DNA of 64,000 bases from Akkermansia sp. Its GTDB lineage: Bacteria; Verrucomicrobiota; Verrucomicrobiia; Verrucomicrobiales; Akkermansiaceae. The DNA lies in NCBI RefSeq assembly GCF_020860705.1, contig NZ_JAJBTT010000018.1, forward strand, positions 56,755 to 120,754, in the 5' to 3' direction. The position numbers and the translations under genes are program-made. Below, piece after piece: positions 36,777 to 43,975 of the stretch; the stretch's first letter is position 1; every line of letters begins with the position of its first letter. The notes below the pieces were generated by a model. The model was given only the letters and a program-made list of their open reading frames with translations. It was not told where the DNA came from and ran no database searches.

Positions 36777-37199
36777 TTACTTGCCGCATCCGCAGCTGCC
36801 GGGGTGCTGGCAGAATTCAGTCAGTACGCCGAAGGTGCATTTGGGGTGCAGGAAGGTGACCTGCGTATTGTGCGCGCCGGGAACGGGCGGATCGTTCAGC
36901 ACGGTCAGGCCTGCGTTCTTGGCCTGGGAGATGTTGTCAGCAATATCGTTGGTCTTGAAAGCGATGTGGTTGATGCCTTCCCCTTTTTTCTCAATAGCCT
37001 TGGCGATGGCGCTTTCCGGAGAGGTGGGTTCGAGCAGTTCGATATGGACTCCGGCAACGTCAAACATGGCGACGCGCACCTTTTGCGTGGGCACTTCCTC
37101 AATGTGGGGCTCTCCGAGGCCGAGTGCGTCACGATAATAGGGAATGGTGGCGTCAAGGCTCTTGACGGCGATGCCGATATGGTCAATTTGTTGAATCAT
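36777..37199 (-). CDS. mce: Methylmalonyl-CoA epimerase
   Basis: About 140 residues from the ATG at 37199, where the family begins (IDHIGIAVKSLD). An upstream ATG at 37256 is also in frame. It is a glyoxalase-fold protein with metal-binding positions in DHIGIAV, the HIELLEP strand and NHIAFKT. It interconverts (R)- and (S)-methylmalonyl-CoA, linking the mutase product to the decarboxylase. It is the first gene of the leftward propionate operon. The mutase genes themselves are not in this window. Confidence 0.94.
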   Translation of the reverse strand: MIQQIDHIGIAVKSLDATIPYYRDALGLGEPHIEEVPTQKVRVAMFDVAGVHIELLEPTSPESAIAKAIEKKGEGINHIAFKTNDIADNISQAKNAGLTVLNDPPVPGAHNTQVTFLHPKCTFGVLTEFCQHPGSCGCGK

Positions 37200-37364
37200 A
37201 TGCGTATGATGGTTGTAGGGAATGCAGGTGGAAGCCTGCAATACATCAGGAGCCATTAAAGCGGATTTTTTTTAGATGTGAAGCGAAAAGCGGAAAAATG
37301 GCGAAATCGCGGCCGCTCCGTTTCACCTGCTTGATTGCCCCGGAAGATCAGGTATGGTAGGGGC

Positions 37365-38903
37365 ATGTTCAAGAGGGGATTATCTGTGTTATTCTTTCTG
37401 GCGGCGTGGCTTTCCGCTGCTCCGGCTTATGAGTTGCAGCCCGCGCATGTGGCCGTGGTTTACAATGGGAAGTCGGAGCTGAGCCGCCGCATGGCCAGGG
37501 AGTATGCGCAGGCGCGCGGCGTACCGGAAGAGAACCTGGTTGCCCTGGACTGTCCCACGGCCAATGAGATTTCCCGGAAGGAATATGAGGACCTTGTCCG
37601 CGCCCCCCTGCTGCGGACGGCACGGGAGCAGCGGTGGTGGACGCCTTCCGGCATTGCCTCCGCCCCCATGATGGACCGGAAGATTTTTGCGCTGGTGCTG
37701 ATGGCGGACCTGCCGATGAAGATAAGGCATGAAACGCCCGTGCCCCCTCCCGGGAAGGATATCAACCAGATGCAGACGGACCGCGCCGCCGTGGATTCCG
37801 AGCTGGCGCTGCTGGCCGTGGACGGCTATGAGAAAAAGTCCTGGTTGAGGAACCCTTATTTTGACAAAAAGGAGGATTTTGTGGGGGCCGGTTTTCCCAC
37901 GTTTCTGGTGTGCCGCCTGGACGGCCTGACGGCGGATACCTGCATGCGGCTGGTCAGGGAACCCGCCGCCGTGGAGAAGAATGGCCTGTGGGGCTGGGCC
38001 GTGGTGGACCGGGGCGGTCCCTACGCCCAGGGAGACCAGTGGCTGGACGCGGTGTTCCGGCGCGTGCGGGAGGCGGGCATTCCCGCTTACCTGGACGATT
38101 GGCCCCAGACCCTGCCGGAGAAATTCCCGCTGAGCCGGGACACCGCGCTTTACTGCGGCTGGTACACGGGAAATGCGAACGGTCCGTTCACGGATCCCTC
38201 CTTCCGCTTCCGGCCCGGAGCGGTAGCCATGCACCTGCATTCCTACAGCGCCTCCGATTTCAAGGTTCCCGGCAGGGGGTGGAGTTCCGCGCTGCTGGAG
38301 AAGGGGGCGGACGTGACGGTGGGGAACGTATATGAGCCGTTCCTGGGCGCCTGCCACCGCTTTGACATTTTTGTGGACCGGCTGCTGGACGGCTATACCG
38401 TGGCGGAAGCTTCCTGGATGAGCATGCCGGTGCTGTCCTGGCAGGGGGTAGTGTTCGGGGATCCCCTGTACCGTCCGTACGCCCGCATGAAGGACATGGA
38501 CGTGAAACCGACGGAGGAGGACCGCTATTTCCAGGGCTGGTGGGCTTCCCTCGTGCAGTTCGGAGACCGCTGGCAGGACCGTTCCGCGCGCCTGGCGGAG
38601 TCCGCCCGGAAGGCCCCCTCCTCCTGCCTTTATGAAGCGCTGGCCCTGGAATACCTGTACCGGAAGGATCCGGGACAGGCCGGCAAGCTGGTTTCCACGG
38701 CGCTGGCCGGAGCTTCCGACGACCGCACCCGCAGCCGTCTTCTGCTGGAATCCCTGCTGGTGGACCGCGTCCAGGGCGGGGACAAGGCGTGCCTGCTGCG
38801 GATGGACGGTGTCCGCGCCCTCATGTCTTCCTCCGCCTTCCTTCCGGCGCTGGAGGAATGGCGCCGCAGGCTGTCCCCTCCGCCGGCCCCTCCGAAAAAA
38901 TAA
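37365..38903 (+). CDS. TIGR03790-like family protein (exosortase-associated)
   Basis: About 512 residues from the ATG at 37365, with a signal peptide (MFKRGLSVLFFLAAWLSAAPA). It matches my recollection of TIGR03790: ELQPAHVAVVYNGKSELSRR, YAQARGVPEENLVALDCP and the EISRKEYEDLV segment, and the closing VFGDPLYRPY. This uncharacterised family occurs mainly in species that carry exosortase/PEP-CTERM protein sorting. It is probably secreted to the periplasm or surface. No exosortase or PEP-CTERM protein is seen within the window. It diverges from mce and precedes rplS. Confidence 0.75.
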   Translation: MFKRGLSVLFFLAAWLSAAPAYELQPAHVAVVYNGKSELSRRMAREYAQARGVPEENLVALDCPTANEISRKEYEDLVRAPLLRTAREQRWWTPSGIASAPMMDRKIFALVLMADLPMKIRHETPVPPPGKDINQMQTDRAAVDSELALLAVDGYEKKSWLRNPYFDKKEDFVGAGFPTFLVCRLDGLTADTCMRLVREPAAVEKNGLWGWAVVDRGGPYAQGDQWLDAVFRRVREAGIPAYLDDWPQTLPEKFPLSRDTALYCGWYTGNANGPFTDPSFRFRPGAVAMHLHSYSASDFKVPGRGWSSALLEKGADVTVGNVYEPFLGACHRFDIFVDRLLDGYTVAEASWMSMPVLSWQGVVFGDPLYRPYARMKDMDVKPTEEDRYFQGWWASLVQFGDRWQDRSARLAESARKAPSSCLYEALALEYLYRKDPGQAGKLVSTALAGASDDRTRSRLLLESLLVDRVQGGDKACLLRMDGVRALMSSSAFLPALEEWRRRLSPPPAPPKK

Positions 38904-38929
38904 AATTGAGGCCGTACGGCAAATTTGGA

Positions 38930-38958
38930 TTGCCTTTTAGGGGATTATGGCCCATATT
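38930..38958 (+). promoter_or_regulatory. Promoter for rplS
   Basis: TTGCCT (38930-38935), a 17-bp spacer and CATATT (38953-38958). Transcription would begin about 50 bp before the rplS ATG. Confidence 0.5.
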
Positions 38959-39013
38959 CTGCGTCCCGTAAGTTTTCCTTTTACTGATATTCACCAGCAA
39001 TAGATAACACAAG

Positions 39014-39361
39014 ATGAACATTATCAACAAAATCGAGCAAGAGCAACTCAAGGCGGATGTGACCCCATTTAACGTAGGTGATACCATCAAGGTTCACACT
39101 CGTGTTATTGAAGGCGGCAAGGAACGTATCCAGATTTTCCAGGGCATCGTGATCGCCAAGCGCGGTTCCGGCATCAATGAAGCTTTCACGGTCCGCAAGA
39201 TTTCCTACGGTGAAGGCGTGGAACGCGTGTTCCCCCTGCACACCCCCCGCATCGCCAAGATTGAAGTCGTGAACCGCGGCAAGGTCCGCCGTGCCAAGCT
39301 TCACTACCTCCGCGGCCGTATCGGCAAGGATGCCATGATCGTGAAGTCCGCCAACCGGTAA
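39014..39361 (+). CDS. rplS: 50S ribosomal protein L19
   Basis: 115 residues, the usual length. Signatures are the N-terminal [28 protein letters not shown] and [25 protein letters not shown], then [19 protein letters not shown] and [12 protein letters not shown]19 sits at the 30S-50S interface. In many bacteria it follows rpsP-rimM-trmD, but here it has its own promoter and terminator. Confidence 0.98.
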   Translation: MNIINKIEQEQLKADVTPFNVGDTIKVHTRVIEGGKERIQIFQGIVIAKRGSGINEAFTVRKISYGEGVERVFPLHTPRIAKIEVVNRGKVRRAKLHYLRGRIGKDAMIVKSANR

Positions 39362-39386
39362 TCGGAAAAATTGCTATTTTTGCTGG

Positions 39387-39418
39387 CCCGGCCCGCCGTG
39401 AGGCGAGGCCGGGTTTTT
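39387..39418 (+). terminator. Rho-independent terminator of rplS
   Basis: CCCGGCC (39387-39393) pairs with GGCCGGG (39407-39413), followed by TTTTTA. Confidence 0.88.
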
Positions 39419-39537
39419 ATATTCCTGTGGCGTGGATGTTTCAGGGGAAGAAGGGCGGGATGATTCCTTTTTTCCTAGGGAAGTAAAGGGAAGAGGGAGC
39501 TCCGTCCGTCACTTTTTCCTGACGGCGGCTTGTTGAT

Positions 39538-40302
39538 CTATTTTGCCGCCAGCGGCAGCATTTTTCTGCTGCGGAAATCAAGATAAAACACCATCAAGGT
39601 GGAAAACAGGATGCCCAACATCAGGACGATGCCGTTATAAATAAAGGTATCCTTCACGGACAGGACAATGGACTGGAAGCCTTCCTGAATGCTTTCCAGA
39701 CTCAGGGAATCCTTTTCCTCGTTCCATTCCTGGAACACGTTCATGAAAGTCATGAGAGGGAGGAAAAAGGTACCGAGGAATGTCAACAGGGTGACTGGCA
39801 CGCTAACAGCCCAGGCTGTCCAGATGAGAACGGCCCCTCCAGTCCGGCTACTACCCGTGGAAAGAACGGAATTGATGTTAAGCAGGGCTTCCAAGGGTCT
39901 CCACAGGTTGACAATGGGAAGGAAGAAGGAAAGGATGCATTCTCCCGGACTCATGCGCATGAGAGTTCCTCCGACGCGCCGGGCATCCGCGGCCAGACGG
40001 TAAATCATCAAAAACCAGCAGACCAAGCATCCCAGGGAGGCCAGGGAAAGCAAGTACGCCAGATTGGCGTTCCATGCCGGGGAATAGGAAACATATTCCG
40101 GTTGTCCCCCTGTTTGCCCGGAAACTGCGTCGGAAATGAGCTGGTTGATCATTTCCCTGAGGGTGTCCTGTATCTGTGAGACCTGGAAGAAAATGACGTG
40201 GGCTGTTCCGGCAATGAGGACCAGGGAAAATATTCCCAGAAGAATAGGCAGCGCTTTTCCTGACCTGAAAAGAAGACGCTGTTGATGGACGGAAGATGCC
40301 AT
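39538..40302 (-). CDS. DUF4328-like multi-pass membrane protein
   Basis: 254 residues with about four membrane helices (LPILLGIFSLVLIAGTAHVIFF, YLLSLASLGCLVCWFLMIYRL and two more). The passage PGECILSFFLPIVNLWRPLEALLNI is like the PxxNLWRP signature of DUF4328 proteins. Function is unknown. It starts 5 bp after the stop of the pseudokinase gene, so the two are co-transcribed and likely work together at the inner membrane. Confidence 0.6.
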   Translation of the reverse strand: MASSVHQQRLLFRSGKALPILLGIFSLVLIAGTAHVIFFQVSQIQDTLREMINQLISDAVSGQTGGQPEYVSYSPAWNANLAYLLSLASLGCLVCWFLMIYRLAADARRVGGTLMRMSPGECILSFFLPIVNLWRPLEALLNINSVLSTGSSRTGGAVLIWTAWAVSVPVTLLTFLGTFFLPLMTFMNVFQEWNEEKDSLSLESIQEGFQSIVLSVKDTFIYNGIVLMLGILFSTLMVFYLDFRSRKMLPLAAK

Positions 40303-40307
40303 GGATA

Positions 40308-41972
40308 TTATTCCATTTCTTCCGGAGCAGCGGCGGCTTCCGGTGGTGCCTGTTCTTCAGGGCCGTAGGCTTCCACCTCCGTCAGAGCCAGCGGATGGGC
40401 CGGATTGGTGGATTCCACGCGCAGGGCGCGCGCCTTGACCGGAGCGTCCAGTTTCCAGGTGGTGACATTGGTGGATTTTTCCGAAGGAGTGGTGGTGAAG
40501 GTTTTTTCCGCAAGCACCTTCTTGTCATTGTCGTACAGCAGCACCTTGAATTCCTCCATGGTGCCCAGCAGGGTCAGGTTGGCCGGCGTGTAAATGACTA
40601 TTTTTTCCACAGTGCGGTTGGTTTCCGGGCCAAAGTCAATGCCGAACCAGGCAGTTTTTCCTTCTACGACGCCGGTGGCGCTGATGGAAACGTCGGAAAG
40701 TTCGGAGCTGGTGTTGCCGTCAATGGCCTTTTCCGGACCATAGGCACTCAGCATATTGCGGTTGGAGCTCTGGCGGGCCTTGACGCCGGGTTGAAGGCTC
40801 CAGTTCACTTTTCCGGGTTCTGCGGAAGGTTTGGGAGCCGCCGGCACGGCTGCCGGACGCGGGGACGGAGCAGGCGCGAGGGCTGAGGGTTCGGCAATAG
40901 CCGGGGCGACGGGTGCGGGAACTGCCGGAGCATGGCGGCGGATTTCCCTGTTTGCCTTTCTCGCTGCATCCGCCTTGGCGTTGTTCTCCTTCTGCACCTG
41001 CTCATTATAATCAGTGCGCATTCTGGCTACATCCTTCTTGTACAGGATGCAGGTGTAAGTCAGCACGATGCCTATGATCAGGGTCGGGATGAGATAGTAA
41101 TAAATATTGGATTGTCCTTTTTGCGTGTTCAGGACGGGAACCGCCTGGGAGGAAGGCTTTGCAGGGATGGCGGCTGCGTTTCTTCCCACAGGGTTGGCAA
41201 TGGCCTTGTCCAGGTCCGTGATGAAATCCCCCATGTTCCGGTAGCGTTCCCGTGTGTCCGGATTGATGGCGCGGGAGACTACGGCGTCCACGGCGTCACT
41301 GCACTTGATCAGGGTGGACGGCATGGCGAAGCCCGCTTCCATCGGCGTCTTGCGGGTCAGCAGAATGTAAAGCGTCAATCCCAGCGCGTAAATGTCCATG
41401 CCCGGCGTGAAAGCGGCTTCCGCCCCGGTGACCCATTCCGGAGAGGCAAAATCCCCCATGTCCACCGGGGGCTGGGCTGGATAAATGTTGATGGGGAGCA
41501 GCAGGGCGTCTCCGCCGTCCGCACGCAGGGAAATCAGCTTGGGCGTGATGCCCCCGTGAAAAATGCCTTTCCGGTGCAGCGTCAGCAGGCCTTCCGCCAT
41601 GTTGCGGACCATGTTGAGCGCCGCCTGGGGAGGAATCTGGGGCACGGCTTCCATGTCCGCCAGGCGCGGGTAGGGGGCATGTTCGGAAATGATGAAGGTG
41701 AACGGACCTGCCTGCCCCACTTCATAAACGCGCAGAAGACCCTGGTGTGCCTGTTCCACGATGGTGAGGGAACGGACGATGAATTCCGGATCCCAGCCGA
41801 AAACGCTGGCCTCTTCCGTGGGGACCAGCCGCAGCATGACGGGAGCGAAGTTGGATTTCAGGGTTGCTGTGAAAATCTGCTGGGGACCTTTGGTCCCGGT
41901 AAGCCGGATGTTTTCCAGCTGGGGGAAGAGCTCGGAGATTTGGTCCATGGGAAGGGAGTCGTTGGCGGGCAT
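40308..41972 (-). CDS. Membrane pseudokinase with C-terminal discoidin-like (F5/8C) domain
   Basis: 554 residues. Residues 1-270 have a Ser/Thr-kinase-like fold: FIISEHAPYPRLADMEAV, LTLHRKGIFHGGITPKLISL and YALGLTLYILLTRKTPME. The catalytic HRD is replaced by HGG, the DFG region by LLLPINI, and the beta-3 lysine is not seen, so it is probably catalytically dead. One membrane helix (YYYLIPTLIIGIVLTYTCILY) follows, then a coiled-coil-like stretch and an Ala/Pro linker. The C-terminal domain (NWSLQPGVKARQSSN to LTEVEAYGP) resembles F5/8 type C carbohydrate-binding modules and would face the periplasm. It may sense a ligand outside and signal inside through its kinase-like domain, perhaps with the co-transcribed DUF4328-like protein. 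Confidence 0.75.
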   Translation of the reverse strand: MPANDSLPMDQISELFPQLENIRLTGTKGPQQIFTATLKSNFAPVMLRLVPTEEASVFGWDPEFIVRSLTIVEQAHQGLLRVYEVGQAGPFTFIISEHAPYPRLADMEAVPQIPPQAALNMVRNMAEGLLTLHRKGIFHGGITPKLISLRADGGDALLLPINIYPAQPPVDMGDFASPEWVTGAEAAFTPGMDIYALGLTLYILLTRKTPMEAGFAMPSTLIKCSDAVDAVVSRAINPDTRERYRNMGDFITDLDKAIANPVGRNAAAIPAKPSSQAVPVLNTQKGQSNIYYYLIPTLIIGIVLTYTCILYKKDVARMRTDYNEQVQKENNAKADAARKANREIRRHAPAVPAPVAPAIAEPSALAPAPSPRPAAVPAAPKPSAEPGKVNWSLQPGVKARQSSNRNMLSAYGPEKAIDGNTSSELSDVSISATGVVEGKTAWFGIDFGPETNRTVEKIVIYTPANLTLLGTMEEFKVLLYDNDKKVLAEKTFTTTPSEKSTNVTTWKLDAPVKARALRVESTNPAHPLALTEVEAYGPEEQAPPEAAAAPEEME

Positions 41973-42407
41973 GGAAGAGGAATGTAGAATAGTATTGGGC
42001 GGCAGTCTACCTTAAATCCCCCGCCGGAAGCAACTCTATAAGCGGGCATATTTTGTTGGCGGGATGCCCTGACGCTGAACGGAAATCAATTATACCGGGC
42101 CGGAATGAACCTTTCCGGGCGGGACAGACTCTTTTCTTGAAAAAAGGGGCTGCCAAGGGAACGTTTCTTTCCTGTCCATGCGGGTGACAGACCTGTTTCT
42201 TCCGTTGACCGGATATTTTTTCCGGGAACGTTGGTGGAAGAAGCCTGGCCCCTCTCCATTTTCGGGAATGGTTGGTCCCGTTTTGTTCTGTGACCGGGAA
42301 ATGGCCTTTTTTCTCACATGCTGATTACCATAAAGAAGGCAAAATCCGGAAGGCTGAACAAACCAGTCCTGAGCAAGCCGCAATCAGCAGGAAAAATTTC
42401 AGTTGCT
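41973..42407. other. Intergenic region
   Basis: 435 bp with normal GC lies between the pseudokinase gene and the small membrane protein gene. Open frames here are short and without protein-like features. The part next to 41972 is the probable promoter region of the pseudokinase operon; no clear -35/-10 pair stands out. Nothing else seen. Confidence 0.4.
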
Positions 42408-42767
42408 TCAGGCGCCTGGGAGGCATTCCTGCCCGATTGGCCATGGCGATGTAAAATCATGTTCATCCCAATCCTTGCGGATGCGGCAAAGCAGGTGGAT
42501 AACTGTGGCGGTGATTAAAGCCACCGTGTACAGGGAGCCCAGGAAAAGAGTCATTTCCGGATATCCGCTTGACTGGAAAACGGCGGATGCGAACAACAAG
42601 CATAACAGAATGAGGAATAAAGAGCCGGCAAACTCAACAGGGAGTTTGTATTGGTTAACGGCTTCCTGAACCTCCTTCTTGCCGGAAAAACGTTCCTCCT
42701 TCCTTGTCCTGAGCATCATCCATCCGGTCAGCAGGGACGTCAGGAACAGCCATAGGATGCCATGCAT
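42408..42767 (-). CDS. Small hypothetical membrane protein
   Basis: 119 residues with three hydrophobic segments (ILWLFLTSLLTGWMML, FAGSLFLILLCLLFASAVF and LGSLYTVALITATVIHLLC). It has a charged stretch between the first two and a short polar C-terminus. No family is recognised. It lies alone at the edge of the Rhs locus, and its GC content is slightly lower than that of the housekeeping genes. Confidence 0.5.
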   Translation of the reverse strand: MHGILWLFLTSLLTGWMMLRTRKEERFSGKKEVQEAVNQYKLPVEFAGSLFLILLCLLFASAVFQSSGYPEMTLFLGSLYTVALITATVIHLLCRIRKDWDEHDFTSPWPIGQECLPGA

Positions 42768-42895
42768 GGGGCTGAACGGGGGAATTTCGGGAAATAAGCG
42801 CGGGCATTACCGCCTTTTCTGCATGATAGGGGACCCGGTCGCCCCAGTACATCGTAAATCTGGGCGTGAAAGATAAGGCTTCAATTTTTGCAGCC

Positions 42896-43270
42896 TCAAG
42901 TCAATCTTATCATGGAACGCCTCAGAAACTCTTCGGTAGCCGGAGTAGCGCCAAAGAGACCTTGAAGGAGAAGGGCTCGAACTTCCATTGATTGTTTTCC
43001 CGTTTCAGAACATGCGGGGGCATGCCGGATGGATGAAGAGGAGAAGCTTGTTTACTCGCTTCCTGTGCAGAGCCTTCTCCTCCCCAACTTCCGCGTCAAA
43101 TTGGGCTAATTCCTCGCGGAGTCGGAAGAGAAGACGCGCAGGGCTTTCCTTGAAATTTCAATGAGAAAGCGTTCGTTGCCGGAGTTGGAGTAGATGTAGG
43201 AGGCGAGGCGAAAGCGTTTCCATGCCTCCGCGACTGCGGATGCCCGATCCCGAGGGGAGGGGCAGGTCAT
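42896..43270 (-). pseudogene. Frame-broken gene remnant next to the Rhs locus
   Basis: Leftward reading shows protein-like sequence that moves through three frames. ATG at 43270 gives MTCPSPRDRASAVAEAWKRF and on to RKALRVF, stopping at 43106. A second frame then gives LREELAQFDAEVGEEKALHR and FIHPACP, stopping at 43005. The third gives SMEVRALLLQGLFGATPATE and ends at 42896. Rejoined by two single-base shifts, it would be about 125 residues. Family unknown. It may be a displaced cassette of the toxin locus. The interpretation rests on composition only. Confidence 0.45.
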
Positions 43271-43644
43271 GCAGGGTATGTAAGGAAATGTTATGGAGAA
43301 ATTGGATGTCCCCAGGCACTGGAGCCGTTGATTTCTTTCTTGATGAGTATTTTTTGCCTATCACGAAGAATCATACATTTTAACGTTGTCGATAATTCTT
43401 GTATAAACTTGCCTATTGCCTGATCAAAAACATCAAATACGATGTACGATTCATAGACATCGTTTCAACTCTGAAGTAGAAAGAAACAATGGAAATGAAT
43501 TCAAGAGGAAGGGGAAGAGAACTGGCAATGTAAGCTTGACTTGTCTGCGTTAAACGATGTCTATGAATCGCACAAATAAAATTTCAATACTCCTTGAGCG
43601 ATATATAGCAATAAAAACGGTTATGAAACAGCTACCGATTCAAG
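43271..43644. other. AT-rich non-coding stretch with inverted repeat
   Basis: 374 bp between the gene remnant and the end of the immunity-type gene. GC falls steeply from about 43330 onward. It holds the 23-bp inverted repeat described separately and no convincing gene. Confidence 0.5.
43443..43574. repeat. 23-bp inverted repeat flanking 86 bp
   Basis: The 23-mer at 43443-43465 (core GATTCATAGACATCGTTT) is matched at 22 of 23 positions by the reverse complement of 43552-43574. The intervening 86 bp contain no gene. The structure fits an invertible segment, the ends of a tiny mobile element, or a long-stem hairpin. It lies just past the 3' end of the Rhs-linked immunity-type gene. Confidence 0.7.
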
Positions 43645-43971
43645 TCAAATTAGCTTATCTAACATACCAATTAAATATTGATCATCCAGATTATTATTCA
43701 TTGCTCCTTCTTTTGAAAAGAACAAAACTCCCTGCCTATCTTTAATAAAATCTTCCAATATTTTATCTGCAAACAACAAAGCTGTTTTTAAGGACAAAAG
43801 CTGTGTGGTATTATGTATTGAAACTTTTCCACATAAAGAAAAATTACCATATGTAATTTCAACTTGGGATTTCCACTTCATCTTTTCTTCCTCCACCGGA
43901 TATAGTATATTTATCGTGACATCTGATATATTTCCGGCGGAGTCCTTTAAAAAAACAATTTCTTTTATCAT
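43645..43971 (-). CDS. Putative immunity protein of the Rhs toxin
   Basis: About 108 residues starting at the ATG at 43971, which is 4 nt after the Rhs stop codon (43978-43976). An alternative longer frame to 44097 would overlap the Rhs gene by over 100 bp. The protein is small and acidic with strand-rich and helical halves (MKWKSQVEITYGNFSLCG and LLSLKTALLFADKILEDF), a layout common in polymorphic-toxin immunity proteins. I do not recognise a named family. It is strongly AT-rich, like the 3' end of the Rhs gene and unlike the rest. Immunity function is inferred from position, spacing and size. Confidence 0.6.
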   Translation of the reverse strand: MIKEIVFLKDSAGNISDVTINILYPVEEEKMKWKSQVEITYGNFSLCGKVSIHNTTQLLSLKTALLFADKILEDFIKDRQGVLFFSKEGAMNNNLDDQYLIGMLDKLI

Positions 43972-43975
43972 CTTG

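Noticed and set aside
35159..36859. A 566-codon plus-strand open frame opposite mmdA
   Set aside because: Antisense of a certain gene; composition artefact of the high-GC third position.
42090..42383. A 97-codon minus-strand open frame
   Set aside because: Low-complexity composition and no start signal.
43557..43745. A small plus-strand open frame overlapping the immunity-type gene
   Set aside because: It overlaps the end of a better supported gene on the other strand and starts inside the inverted repeat arm.
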